Positions 1 to 11,269 are shown, counted from the stretch's first letter. The stretch: DNA of 64,000 nt from Setoptus koraiensis (GCA_048013815.1 CM106585.1:10416001-10480000); one strand, 5' to 3'. Numbers and translations are program-made. The notes: generated by a model not told the origin, from the sequence alone.

Positions 1-776
1 GTAATCATCAAAATAGTGGTGGAAACAATGCAAATAATAGTAGCACAAATAATAATAGCAGCAGCAACAATAATAATAATTGCTCAAGTGGTGGCGGTAA
101 TAACAACAATAGAGATAAAAGATTAAGAACACAAATATTGCCAGAGCAATTAGATTATCTATATCAGCGCTATCAACAAGAGTCAAATCCATCCCGAAAG
201 ACATTAGAGACCATAGCTCAGGATGTTGGCCTTAGCAAACGGGTAGTACAAGTGTGGTTTCAGAATACTAGGGCCCGCGAGCGTCGAGGTCAATTGCGAA
301 CCTCGCATGTTGTTGCACAGCAGCAAGCCGCCCAAGCCCAACATCAGGCACCAAGCGCCGGAAACAACAACACCAACAACAGCCAAAATAATAACAGCAA
401 AAACAACTTGTCAGCATCAATGGCCAACAGCGGCTTAGGCACTAATCAAAATAGCAACAACAGCTTGAGCGACGGCAACAACAACAATTTTGCCTCAACT
501 GATTTGAGCAGCGCCAATGCGGCCGCCGCTGCAGCAATGGCCGCCCTCATGAGCAACGGGGCCGGCGGTGTCGGATTTGCACCACTAGATTTGTCCAGTA
601 GCAAAGCACTAATGGCAGGTTTAAGTCAATTGAGCGCACTCACTGGTGGCCAGCTCAATTCCATTTATGCCAATGCAGGCCAAACTGGTGCACAGGTGAG
701 AGGCGCAGCCGTGGATAACTCTAGCAAGTATGATTTTGATGATGACGATGATGACGATCAATCGATGGACTATTGA
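1..776 (+). CDS. zfh2: zfh2/ZFHX-class homeodomain transcription factor, C-terminal part (5' end outside window)
   Basis: The frame is open from base 3 to the TGA at 774-776, giving 257 residues, and it enters from the left edge, so the start lies outside. Residues 1-36 are Asn/Ser/Gly-rich. Residues 38-97 (bases 114-293) are a homeodomain whose third helix reads [16 protein letters not shown], with the invariant W, F and N at residues 85, 86 and 88. Its first helix ([11 protein letters not shown]) and linker (SNPSRKTLE) match the homeodomain of ZFHX3/ZFHX4 and zfh-2 that is followed by a zinc finger in vertebrates. The family are large nuclear zinc-finger/homeodomain regulators, mainly neural and appendage-related in insects. 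After the homeodomain come a Gln/Ala-rich stretch, Asn-rich runs, a poly-Ala run and an acidic end ([10 protein letters not shown]). The zinc finger and last homeodomain expected in ZFHX proteins are absent here. Family assignment is firm; whether this stop ends the main isoform is not. Confidence 0.85.
   Translation, partial: NHQNSGGNNANNSSTNNNSSSNNNNNCSSGGGNNNNRDKRLRTQILPEQLDYLYQRYQQESNPSRKTLETIAQDVGLSKRVVQVWFQNTRARERRGQLRTSHVVAQQQAAQAQHQAPSAGNNNTNNSQNNNSKNNLSASMANSGLGTNQNSNNSLSDGNNNNFASTDLSSANAAAAAAMAALMSNGAGGVGFAPLDLSSSKALMAGLSQLSALTGGQLNSIYANAGQTGAQVRGAAVDNSSKYDFDDDDDDDQSMDY
693..701 (+). other. Candidate 5' splice donor inside the terminal zfh2-like exon
   Basis: The sequence CAG|GTGAGA at 693-701 matches the consensus splice donor, with the cut after base 695. 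If used, it would remove the last 26 codons with the acidic tail and join the homeodomain exon to something downstream. No exon with a ZFHX zinc finger or final homeodomain is visible downstream, so read-through to the stop at 774-776 is the simpler reading. Alternative C-termini remain possible. Confidence 0.35.
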
Positions 777-1652
777 TGCCCATACGCAATAGAAAATACA
801 TTGCACATACATTGCATATAGGGTCAGCGTGTGCCACAAAGCGAAATACAGATAGATAGATGGATTGATAGTTGGAAAGAACTAGAGTGAAAGAAATGAT
901 GATGACTTATTTCTTTATTTATTTTCCAGCCTAACCCTACCAATGAGAGCGAGAGGCAGCCTCAGCAGAATGAAAGTGCCCTCGTAAGAGCGATACACCT
1001 AGCTTAAATTATAAGTTTAGTCACAGTGAGTCTTAGATGAATGTGCTTTGCTGATTATGATGTTAATGATTATCACTATTATTATTACTATTATTATTAT
1101 TAGCATTATGATTTGAATAAATTATTATTATTATTATTACTAATTTATTAATTATTATTTAGCAAAAGAATCGTTTTTAGTTTTTCCTTCTTTTTCTGTT
1201 CAAGAAACCCTTTTTTCGCGAAAAAAACCTTGTCATTCTTTTAGTTAATGCTCTCTTAATATGTTTGGTTCGGCCATTTACATCTACATTTCATTCGCTT
1301 TAATAGCTTTTACCTTCTGTCGTAGACGTCTATCAGCCTGTAGTGTAGCGGGTCTGGCCCGAACACATCAATTGATCTTGGCAACAGCAACAACGAGCAA
1401 GTGGCTCTAATCTTATTAACACGATGATGGCCAGTTATAGAAATATTGTGATACTAAATTGGATTTTTTCTGCTCCTAAATGAAGAAAGAATTTACCTAA
1501 AGAAGTAGAGAGAATAATAATAAATGAAAAACGAGGAAAACGGACGGGCGTTATTAAAGCAATTTCAAATTACTACCCAGGCCAGATTGGTTTTTCTTTC
1601 TGGCCAGTGAACAACAGTTTACAAGTTTCATTCGACATAATGAACACTATAT

Positions 1653-1657
1653 CACAC

Positions 1658-1714
<57 letters not shown>
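1653..1714. repeat. (AC)n microsatellite
   Basis: About 60 bp of nearly pure AC dinucleotide, with one CG interruption near the left end, inside the probable 3' UTR. Confidence 0.95.
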
Positions 1715-2889
1715 ATTCACATATTGGACTTGATAGATTTGCATACTAAAATACACACTTCATATTTAGGCGCGATATCAAATAATAGTGCCAAGTAAGC
1801 TGGATTAAGTCCGGTCCGAGCTGATATTGTTTAGTTGGATCGGCGAGAAAACTACAGTTCCTAAAAAGTTGTATTAATTAGAAGAGATTAATAATATATA
1901 GTCGCCATGTTATGATTGAGCAGCCGAACGACTTTAATACGACGATAGCAAATTGCTATCAAATATAGAAGATAACTATCCGAAGCGGGATAGAATAATC
2001 GCACTACGAAAGTTCCTAAAACTTTATACACTTACAAAATACTATTGCAAAAATGCACTTATAAAAGATTTAAAATATAAATAGAGAAAAGAAAGATAAT
2101 GTACATATATAGAGAAGATTTATCAGCTATCTGAAGAGAGAGTGACTGGCAAGCCGTGTCACAAGGACAAACGAATGCACCCACCGAAGAGCTTGACTAT
2201 TAAGGAAAACCGATGGCACTCACTCACACGTTTAGATGTTTAAACGTTTAGATAGAGCTAAGCATTCATGAAAGCATAAATAGGTAGCGTAAATTTTGTA
2301 CACGACGACGGCGACAAATAGTCGTATACTTGTCATTGGACGCAACATTTGTCACGCGGTTGCTCAGCGCAATTGATCAACGATTAAATTTTCATCAATG
2401 ATCTAATTGATGGTCGGCCATCGAGAAAGCGGGAGCGCCCAAGAACAAAGTTGGTATGACAAGTAAAAAATGAGTAACTCATAGTTCCTAATATAATCCC
2501 GGTTTACACTCTGGCTAACTGTAACGGTTTGGTTTAGGCGCGTATAGGCGCGCCCGTTGTAAGCAAGTTATCTAATAGTGACGACTGATAATGCTGGTGG
2601 CGTCTTGCGTTAGCTGACACCACCAAACAAATTTTGTGATTAGCGATAGAGAGTCACAACCGGGACAACACACACACCGGCCACAAGTTTTGCAAACTGA
2701 TGATCTCAACTTGTAGTTCCTAAAACTATTATTACTATTACTATATTATTATTATTATTATTATATATTAAGCCAGCAGACGGGAACGTTTTTTGAGCGT
2801 TGTGTTGTGAGGCGCTTATAGCACAACGCGATCGAGAGGCGTTCGTCCGTCAGTCACCTTACCTGTCTATAGAGCACGTATCGACACAA

Positions 2890-3010
2890 GCTGTATCAAA
2901 TTGTGTATGTATCAAATTGTATATGTATCATTGTATGTGTATCATTGTATATTGTAGCGCTGTATGCAGTGGTCACTGTATAACTGTCGCGCGCTGTATC
3001 ACTGTATATA
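2890..3010 (+). repeat. TGTATCA-rich degenerate tandem block
   Basis: TGTATCA occurs at 2892, 2908, 2924, 2938 and 2995. The first three copies are exactly 16 bp apart, separated by AATTGT-type spacers. The block ends in TGTATATA, a Pumilio-type UGUANAUA word. It lies 30-150 bp upstream of the AATAAA at 3041 and so would be near the 3' end of the mRNA. Confidence 0.7.
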
Positions 3011-3040
3011 AAAGGAAAAAAACGAAGCAAGAAGCATAGA

Positions 3041-3046
3041 ATAAAG
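3041..3046 (+). terminator. Candidate polyadenylation signal (AATAAA)
   Basis: AATAAA near the end of the AT-rich block. A second copy is at 3218-3223, after which composition changes to the GC-richer desert. Either could serve the zfh2-like transcript. Confidence 0.4.
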
Positions 3047-3370
3047 TTGCACCGATTAATTGTATATTGTATACTTATTACTAATCTTTTAGCTGTCAGT
3101 GGAGCCCGCTATCTGGCCGGCCTATTGACAATGATAATTATAATTAAGCAGCAGCATTGTATAAAACGTATCACTGTCTGTATGTCTCGAATGTGTGCGT
3201 TGTAAATAGAAGCTGACAATAAACGAACGAACGAATAATGACAACCGAAAATAATAACTCAGTGACAGTTGCATTTGTGCCTGTGTGTCGGATCAAAGCA
3301 GCTTGCCGGGCTTAATTGGCGCGCTGGCTCGATAATGGTTCGCTTCTCATGGCGCTACAAACAAACGCAA

Positions 3371-3467
3371 GCGGCCATGAGCGGCCAGTCGGACGATGAG
3401 CGGCCAGTCGGACGGTGAGCGGCCAGTCGGACGGTGAGCGGCCAGTCGGACAATGAGCGGCAAGTGG
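3371..3467. repeat. 19-bp tandem repeat, 4 full copies
   Basis: The unit GCGGCCAGTCGGACGGTGA is repeated at 3381, 3400, 3419 and 3438, with partial copies on both sides. Copies differ at one or two bases, so the array is young or homogenised. Confidence 0.93.
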
Positions 3468-5140
3468 GCGTTGTTAGGGCCGTTTGGTCGCTTGCGTTTG
3501 GCTCTGATTGGTTGATTGGTTGAGACAAGTGCATCATATAATTAATGTTCGGCAACAATTTTCCTGCGCCGCTCACCGTCGCCGATCTCGACCGTGTACA
3601 AAAGATGAACAACAACAACAACAACAACGATCTGATTTAATGGCGTGTCGATGCGACAGGCGACACAGACTGCGCGACATGCAGCGATATGCGAGCCGCC
3701 GACATGTTAAGGCCAGTCAATAATAATATCAATCGATCGCATGTCTAATGATTGTATCATTTGCGTGTCGTCATCGATCGCTGAGACCTGGCCGCATAAC
3801 AAGCTGCGCCAGCTCCGGTGACTGGAGCGCCACTTGCGCCGACACCAGACTGTGGCGGGGGGCACAATGGCAATTATTGACGTATGATATCATTTATTTA
3901 TTATGATTGTCGTCTAATGTCTATTATGCGGTCGGCGTCGCTTGCATTCCCATGGTCGCATGATTTCATGCTCGCCTAGTTTCTCATGCCAGTGTCATGT
4001 TTTGGTCGTTTGTGTCACCCAACAACGACAACGACAGCGACGACGACAACCGCAGCAGCAGCAACAGCAACAACAACATTGTTTATCTGCTGCTTTATTT
4101 GCTGTTGTGCTGTTGTGCTGCGATGGGCCGCGATTGATTTGAATAGCATGTGTTAACTGAACCCTAAAATAAAATGAGTTGCGTCTGCTCACAGCCGCAC
4201 GACAGTCTCACAAGACAGCGTGGCGGCCAACAAGACGCTGGCCGTTTCACTCAACGTTGAACAACAGCGGCCATCGATAGCAGTTGTTGTTGTTGTTGTT
4301 GTAATTGTTTGCCTCTGCTGACTTTATCGCCCTGGCAACGCCAACAATTAATTGCCGGCCGACGCCCCGATCAAGTCACTCACCGTGATCCAGTTCCAGT
4401 TACCTGTTGCCCGGCCGTGAGTATGGTCGCTGCTGCGAGTATCGCTCGCAGCGCCGCTGTCGCTGTCCGTTGACGGGCACGCACCCATCAGCGGACTCGG
4501 GCGCGTCGGGCCCAATCAGGCCGGGCCGCTATAATTAACGCTGTTGTTAATGCTGTTGTTAATGCTGCATTATTACTTATTATTGTTATTAGTGCAGTTA
4601 TCAGAGCTGTCGTTGGTGCTGTTGTTGGTGCTGTTGCCCGTGTCGGCCGCTGTGCGCCGCGCTGACACAGAGCGGAGGGCGAGTCGCCCGAGCGGGCCCA
4701 TTCAAATTCAAGTTGCTCTGCGCGACTGTTGGCGCGCCGTGTTTAGCAGCGCTGTGTCGCTCATTGAGCGCCGCCTCACAACTGACGAGTCACAACTTGA
4801 GACTCGCAAGCCGCGCGAGCCCCAGCTCGGCCGCGTCAAGCAGCGCCACGGCGAGCACAATGTGTAATTATTGTTTCTTCGTTTCGGCGTGCCGGTCAGC
4901 GTGCTGGTCAACGTGGTCGTTCAACACAGCAGCGTCTCGGGCGGCGCAATCGGGTCGCGTTGCCGGCCGACAGAACGCTGGCGGCTTTATGGGCGCGTTC
5001 GGCGGCCGTCTCAGCGCTTCGCGGCAACAACGGCCAGCGTCTTTGCGCAGTGACAGGCGCCTAGTTGAGCCCGGTCGTCGTCGTTGTTGTTGTTGTTGCT
5101 AGCGCTGGCGCTGGCGCGAGCGACAACAACAGCAACAGCG

Positions 5141-5235
5141 ACAGCCCAAGACAGCCCAAGACAGCCTAAAACAGCCTGAGCAGCCTGAGCAGCCTGAGCA
5201 GCCTGAGACAGCCTGAGACAGCCTGAGACAGGTGA
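5141..5235. repeat. 9-10-bp tandem repeat (ACAGCCTGAG-type)
   Basis: About ten copies of ACAGCCCAAG, ACAGCCTGAG or CAGCCTGAG run head to tail and end directly in ACAGGTGAGC, a donor-like CAGGTGAG word. Confidence 0.9.
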
Positions 5236-6696
5236 GCGGGCGAGCAAGGTGGCCCAATTGGCTATTTTAGCTTGATTGATTAAACAAACTAACAAGTGAG
5301 TGGTCAGCGAGTTTGTTGTAATTTTAATTTGCCCATTACTGCTTGAGTGCGGTAATGGCCTCTCATGCTTGCGACACCGCGACACTCGCGAGCTTGCGAG
5401 TCGGCGAGTCGGCGAGACTCGCGAGACTTGCGAAACTCGCGAAACTCGCGACCAGGCCCAGACGCAACAGCGCACTGACAGCGCACGCAGGCCAATACAA
5501 ACACTACAACCATTGTGGCACAATCATCGCAGCACAATGGCGACTTGTGAGTGCTGGCCGGCAAACGAGTCTTTAGCACAATTAACAATTAATCATTAAA
5601 TCAATTTTATTTTCTGTTTCTGCAAGCCGCGTCTTTTATTGTGATTGGCTCACCATTTGTTGCCTGTCTGTGGCTGTGAGCTAACTCACAAGTCAGCCAC
5701 TCGCTCGCAACTTGCCAACCGACAGCCTGTGTTGTTGTTGTTGTTGTTGTGTTGCAACAACAACAACGAGCGCCGCTAACTAACAATTCAATTTAATTGT
5801 TTGCCTGCGCAATCATGGTCGTCAAACAAACTTGTGTGTGTGACCAACTTGTTGTTCGTCTCGGCCCTCGATGGCCCTTCCAAGTGGCTGCTGGCTCACC
5901 TGTGAGCCTGGCTCTGGCCGGCAGTTTGTTTAAATGTGAGCCAGCGCTCAGCCGGCGATTTAAACGATGCAACGTTTATAATCGCATTGACGCATCACGA
6001 CCAGCGCACAACTTTGATTGGGCCTGTCGCGTTTGTTGTGCCAGCGCAACGCACACCGACACAACACACACACACTGACGCAACGCACACTGACGCAACG
6101 CGCCGGGCTCATGTGTCAGTGGAGCCGCGCCGACAACAGGTTGTTTTAGAGTAACAATGGCGGCCGAATTAACAACAGTGACAACTTTGACACTGCGTCA
6201 TGTTCAATTAATCATCCCCGCTAATCCCAATAATTCCAATAATTACCGGCGCTCGATGGCAGCGGCGCACAGCCGGCACAAGCGCGCACGATCGCTCACA
6301 ATGGTCGCTCCTTGAGCCAACAGGCTAAGCCGCCGAGCTCGCCGAGCTCGGCAAGCTCGGCAAGCTCGGCGAGCGCAATGAGCGCAATGAGCGCAACGAG
6401 CGGCCAGCCAGCGCTTGGCGCCACAACTGCCGGTCGTGGCGCTGCTGCAACAACCGACAACTGTGGCGACGCTCGTCGGCCGTCGGCGCAAGCGTCACGA
6501 CAGCGCCCATAATCCGACCGAATAAACCCATCATTCGACTGTCTGGCCAGCCGATGGCCATTAGTCAATCACCGGTCAGCTGACGGCGATTAGTTAATTA
6601 GTTGTAATTAGCGGCAAGTATTAGAGGCAAGTGCAACAGCCTATAATGACGGCCCGTGCGCTGTAATTATGTAGGCCAAGCGGCGAGCTAGCCAGC

Positions 6697-6760
6697 CTAT
6701 AACTAGTGTATAGCTAGTGTATAGCTAGTGTGTAAGTAGTGTGTAACTAGCGTGCAACTG
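6697..6760. repeat. 11-12-bp tandem repeat (TATAGCTAGTG)
   Basis: Five degenerate copies of a TATAGCTAGTG-like unit; the later copies change to GTGTAACTAGC. Confidence 0.8.
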
Positions 6761-7364
6761 CTACATGTGCGCTAATTGTTGTGTGCGGCGCGCAATTACA
6801 CAGCTGCTTGCGGTGACACAGTAACGGCGGCCCACAGTGACAGCGTCAGTGATCCGAGTGTGACAAGTGTGCGCACATGACAGCCAGCCAATCAGCGCTC
6901 GCTCGCGAGTCAGCTGCTTGTCACACAGTTACCGCCGGCCACTGTCACACAGCTCGAGCACCAGCTGACCGGTTATAGGTTGCTGCTCGCTAATTACTGT
7001 GCGCTCATTCGATAATAATTATTGTTGTTCGATTATTGTTGTTATCGGCGCCGAGCGGCCATCTCGCTCACCGCCGGCGAGAATGTGCGAGCTCATTAGA
7101 ATATTTGCGTCGCTGCCACTGTCGCGTCGCTGGGCCGGCGTCGGTGACGCAAGTGGCGGCACAGAGACGACATCTAATCGACCAATCGAACCTCGCTCCA
7201 GTTCCATGTGACACGCATGACACTGCTGCACAGCAGACACTGCACAGCAGGCACTGCACAGGATGTGACGCAATGGCAGCCGGCAGTGTCTTGGCATGGA
7301 CAAATGAATGTTTATATTTGATGTATGACAAACTTTGCATCAGCTGTTGTGCGTCAGCTCACAA

Positions 7365-7415
7365 CTGTGTTATCGGCTGTGTTATCGGCTGTGTTATCGG
7401 CTGTGTTATCAGCTG
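7365..7415. repeat. 12-bp tandem repeat (CTGTGTTATCGG), 4 copies
   Basis: Four head-to-tail copies of CTGTGTTATCGG, the last with a single change. The spacing is regular. Confidence 0.92.
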
Positions 7416-7718
7416 TGTGTTTCGGTTGTGTTTTCGTTGTGTCAGGCGGCCGACTCACGGCTGATACAGACACACAGCATAACCGGTGTGTGCAACGTGG
7501 TCACCGGTGAGCTGGCCGGCTCACAACTGACAGCGCCGCTTCCCGTTGTCAGTGTCGGTGTGGCAGCAGTATCGGCGCAAATATGTGAGCGCCAATATGC
7601 GCAAGATGTGTCATGCGCTGGCCGGGCGACAGTCATGAGCCGCTTCCTAGTTTTCTCATCGACTCATTATGTTTGCCTCGTTTAGCCGGGCTCGGCCTGG
7701 CCCGTTGCCAGCCCGTCT

Positions 7719-7784
7719 GTCGGCCGCTCAGTTGGCCGCTCAGTTGGCCGCTCAGTTGGCCGCTCGGTCGGCCGCTCGGTTGGC
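7719..7784. repeat. 12-bp tandem repeat (GTTGGCCGCTCA), 5.5 copies
   Basis: Copies start at 7719, 7731, 7743, 7755 and 7767, plus a half copy. The variants are GTC/GTT at the start and CTCA/CTCG at the end. Confidence 0.93.
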
Positions 7785-8589
7785 AGTCATGCTACGAACA
7801 CAATTATATCAATCATAATTTGAGCACAACATGACCATTATCTCGCATGTGCGTGATACTGCGCAGCACAACGCAAACAAATCAAAAGTGATATACTCAC
7901 AATTGGCAACTATGCAGCCCCTGCGTAATGTAGAGCATCGCCGCCGCCACTGCCGCTGCAAATGAATGAATCGCTGTTGGCGTGTCGTCGTTGCCGGTGT
8001 CGCCGTTGTTGTTGTTGCTGTTGTTGTTGCTGTTGTTGTTGCTGTTGTTGCTGTTGTTGCTGTTGTTGCTGTTGGGAAGCGGCGGCCAGTTGCAAACAGC
8101 GACACACAAACGCCAACACAATCAGCGAGCGCCGGCATCACCTGGCGCCAGCGCTAATGAAGCGCGCTGATGCTGCTGTCGCCGGCGCCGAGCTAACAAT
8201 AATGATAATGATTGGCTGTGCATCCCCATGCTCACCTGTGCGTCTGCATACATCTTTGGCATGCATTTTATGCCACAGATTGTGCATAGTTGGCATGCAT
8301 CATAGTTGGCGCAATGGTGCCGCCGTTGTGATGCAGACACTGTGTGACAAGTCAGTTGTGAGTCGGCGGGCATCATAACGCGCCGAGCGCGATCAATGGC
8401 ATCATTAGTGACACTTGTTGGCGCTATTGCTGCACACACTGTGTGTGCACGGTGCGCGACAATGGCTCGCAAGGTCGCCTCTGTCGCTGTCTCTCGCTGT
8501 CTCTCGCTGTCTCTCTCTCTCTCTCTCTCTCTCGCTGTATCGCTGCCTCGCTGTCTCAATGTCGCAGGGGCTCTCCGTGGCTCGCTAAT

Positions 8590-8648
8590 GGTTGTTCGAG
8601 ACTGACGGTTGTTCGAGACTGACGGTTGTTCGAGACTGACACTTGTTC
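8590..8648. repeat. 17-bp tandem repeat, 3 identical copies
   Basis: GGTTGTTCGAGACTGAC is repeated without change at 8590, 8607 and 8624, followed by a broken fourth copy. Identity of the copies points to a recent origin. Confidence 0.94.
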
Positions 8649-8936
8649 GCCGGCGCTGCGACGCCCCTGCGACGCCGCCTCGAAGCCGGCGCTGTGTGCC
8701 GTATTGTGCGTCGTGATGGCGCACACAATTGCTCGCCATTGGCCGTGCTACTCGCTCGCCTAGCACTGCTGCCAGATAACAGTGAGTGACTGTCGCTGGA
8801 CGCAACCGGCCAGCGGCACGTACACACAAACAATGAGCCGGTGAGCAGCCCCCACTGGCGGCCAGTCCGCGAAAACATGTCCGTGGCCAGTGCTGGCTGG
8901 ATATCGGCAAACAAGCTCGCTTTTCGTCCGCGCCCG

Positions 8937-8985
8937 ACAACAACCGGCAACCACCGGCAACCACCGACAACCACCGGCAACCACT
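8937..8985. repeat. 10-bp tandem repeat (CCGGCAACCA)
   Basis: Four to five copies of a CCGGCAACCA unit, one with CCGACAACCA, next to the TTGTTGCGCAACA palindrome. Confidence 0.9.
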
Positions 8986-9253
8986 GTTGTTGCGCAACAG
9001 CGTTGTCAGCCAACAACGACGACAGTGTCGCGAGTGGCCACCAACAATCGCAATGAATCATTATTTACAAGCAAAAATCAAATTGATTCCTGCGACCTGC
9101 ACACCGGCGCGCTAATTGTCGGCCGCATGATTAATTGATTGTTTTGCTCGCTGCACTCAATGCGGCTGGCCTGTGCTCAGCAACAGCCAGTCGCTGCAGC
9201 AGCCAGAGTCAATACAACTCCGAACACCATTCATGGCAGCGATTTCTCGCCAA

Positions 9254-9292
9254 CAATAAATCGGTGTGTGCAGAAGAACACACCGATTATTG
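9254..9292. repeat. Imperfect inverted repeat, 15 bp stem
   Basis: CAATAAATCGGTGTGT at 9254-9269 pairs with AACACACCGATTATTG at 9277-9292, with one bulged A and a loop of about 7 nt. An octamer ATTTGCAT follows at 9295. Confidence 0.75.
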
Positions 9293-9384
9293 ATATTTGC
9301 ATAATTCGTCATTAGTCATCGGTGTGCGTCTTGCAGGCGGCGCAACCTGTTTGCCGGCCCGTCATTGAGACTTCGAGACACACG

Positions 9385-9436
9385 TTGAGTCAAATGATTG
9401 AGTCATATGATTGAGTCATATGATTGAGTCAAATGA
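9385..9436. promoter_or_regulatory. Four tandem AP-1 consensus sites (13-bp array)
   Basis: Four 13-bp units, TTGAGTCAAATGA or TTGAGTCATATGA, start at 9385, 9398, 9411 and 9424. Each contains TGAGTCA, the consensus bound by Fos/Jun-type bZIP dimers. The units also carry CAAATGA/CATATGA, so an E-box-like CATATG appears in two. The array is followed by an inverted TTTGACTC. The motif match is seen directly; function as an enhancer is inference. Confidence 0.6.
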
Positions 9437-10254
9437 TTTGACTCGCCAACGAGCAGCTGAGCGCCAATAATAGCGTTGACAAAGCTGACAAGTTGCGAGA
9501 TGCAGCCGCCAGAAGCGAGCGAGCCCGCCAATCAGCTGACGCGGCGCTCTCGTCCGGCCGATTGCGGCCGCGGTGGCATGATGATTGCATCATCAAGTGG
9601 CCAGCAGCACAGTGTTGCGCAAGCAACACAAAACCGACACAAAACCAACACAAAACTAGCACAACACTAACACAACACTAAGCGCGAAACTAGCGCCAAT
9701 CTAGCGCCAAACCAATGCAACGGGCAAGCGACGGCCGGCACAGGTGCAAATGAGCCATCATTAGTGGGCGCGCTCAGTCATTAGCCGGTGGCCACTAATG
9801 AACTTATCAACTAATGAACTTATCAGCCAGTCGTCTCAATGCCTAATGAATGGACGCTCGCTCGACAGTGTGGAGTCGACACACACACACTCAGCGCATA
9901 TCGTGAACTGTGTGCAAAGTGAACTGCGTCGCAATTTCTGTCTGGCATGCTATCTGTTGCAGCATGTTGTTGTACAATGTGTTATGTAATGTTATGTAAC
10001 ACACAACACACCACAGTGATGAATATAGGCAATAATGATGCGAGGCGAGAAAAAAAAAATATAATCATATTTGTCTATATCGGCGCACACTACACGCAAC
10101 AACAGACTCTGTTGAACAGAGTGTGTGTGTTGCAACAGATTAGCCGGGCGATGATTAATCATGATTAATGCACAATAAGACAAGCAAGACGCCAGCCGAT
10201 GCTGGCCGCAATAGCTGCACGCCAGCAAGTGCCACACGCAGCCTATGGACCATG

Positions 10255-10315
10255 CACAGTGTGGCCCGTCGGACTGTTGTCCGAGCTAGCCACACTGAGG
10301 ACGGGCCACACTGTG
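10255..10315. repeat. Perfect 16-bp inverted repeat with inner hairpin
   Basis: CACAGTGTGGCCCGTC at 10255-10270 is the exact reverse complement of 10300-10315. The 29-nt interior contains its own small hairpin (GGAC-TGTT-GTCC, 10271-10282). It could fold as a 61-nt stem-loop RNA or a cruciform. No transcript evidence is available. Confidence 0.85.
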
Positions 10316-11206
10316 GACGGGCTAGCCGATATTTGCCGGCCCGTCGGCCAACAGGTGGATTAAAATAAATAAACAGTGGTCAGGTGAGAGAGAGAGCGAT
10401 CGCGCTGAACGATATGCGAAGCAGATGAGCCCCAGATAAGAGCGGGCCAAATTCCTGAGCCGTCGATAATGCGCCCGCTTATCTCGGCAGAGCATCGATT
10501 GACCAGTGGCGGCCATTAGTTGTGTGCATTAGTTACTGGCAGTTGCGTTGTGCCACGACACACCCCTGGCCGGTGTCGGGCTGGCGCAGCCGGTGCCAGT
10601 TGAGCGCAACTCAAACTCAAACTAATTATGTGAAAACAGACGCCGAATTCCGATCTCGGTGCCGCCGCTGCTGCAATTGGCTTTGGTCGTGGGCAAGCGA
10701 GCGCGATAAGCGAGCCATGCAACAAGCCGCCCGACGAATAAATAGAAAATTGCCAAGAATTGGCTCAAATTGGCAAATTGTGCGGCCAACAACTGGCCAT
10801 GCAGCCGCAGGACTGGCCGCTACGTTGGCGCTGCTCACACGGGCGCAAATGCGAGACACTGGCCAGGTGAGACTGGTCAGGTGAGTCAGGTGAGGATGGG
10901 AATTTGCTATGAATGGTGGTGGCCAATGTTAGGCGCAAATGAACTGTGCGCGCCTGTTCAGCGGCCAATCAGCGATGTCCATCTACACCGGTAATGCTGC
11001 CGCTTGGTAGCAATAGTAATTTGTAAAAAATGAATGAATGCCAGCCAGCGCCGGCCGCCGAAATGATGAATGAACAACAAGAAGCTGATTACGTGCCAAG
11101 ATTAGCAAATAGGATGTGTTAATTGTGCTTCTCTCTTTGATACGCTTTGGTCGTCGCTGGTGCTGGCTCACCGGCCAATGCCAGCAGCGCCAACAACAGC
11201 GCCAAT

Positions 11207-11269
11207 AACAACAACGCCGGCAACAGCAACAACAACGCCGGCAACAGCAACAACAACGCCGGCAACAGC
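11207..11269. repeat. 21-bp tandem repeat, 3 copies
   Basis: A CAA/CAG-rich unit with a central GCCGGC starts at 11207, 11228 and 11249. The 21-bp period keeps codon phase, but no gene context supports translation. Confidence 0.9.

Larger units (their letters stand above)
777..3245 (+). other. Probable 3' UTR of the zfh2-like gene (AT-rich)
   Basis: This stretch is clearly more AT-rich than everything after about 3.3 kb and has no plausible coding frame. It carries TTA/ATT runs (1072-1150, 2741-2770), an AC microsatellite, four copies of AGTTCCTAA (1856, 2011, 2483, 2716), three Pumilio-type UGUANAUA words (2100-2107, 3003-3010, 3201-3208) and five TGTATCA words (2892-3001). AATAAA hexamers lie at 1116, 3041 and 3218. 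The change in composition just after 3.24 kb suggests that the transcript ends near the last two hexamers. The long UTR is inferred; a shorter one ending after 1116 is also possible. Confidence 0.5.
3246..9150. other. Non-coding desert, block 1
   Basis: No frame resembles a known protein. The longest open frame, 291 codons on the minus strand at 8122-8997, is built on tandem repeats and CT/GA runs. Content: CAG/CAA or TTG runs (4046-4080, 4283-4303, 5084-5100, 5731-5767, 8004-8075), a CT microsatellite (8483-8553), several tandem arrays listed separately, and splice-donor-like CAGGTGAG at 5229 with CTCACCTG at 5896 and 8231. TGACGCAA occurs at 6076, 6091, 7145 and 7266. The TCGCGA-rich stretch 5377-5455 is both tandem and self-complementary. 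Confidence 0.7.

Noticed and set aside
8122-8997. 291-codon open frame on the minus strand, the longest in the desert
   Set aside because: It runs through the CT microsatellite (Arg-Glu repeats), the 17-bp triplicate and the CCGGCAACCA array, overlaps frames on the other strand, and shows no domain or splice context.
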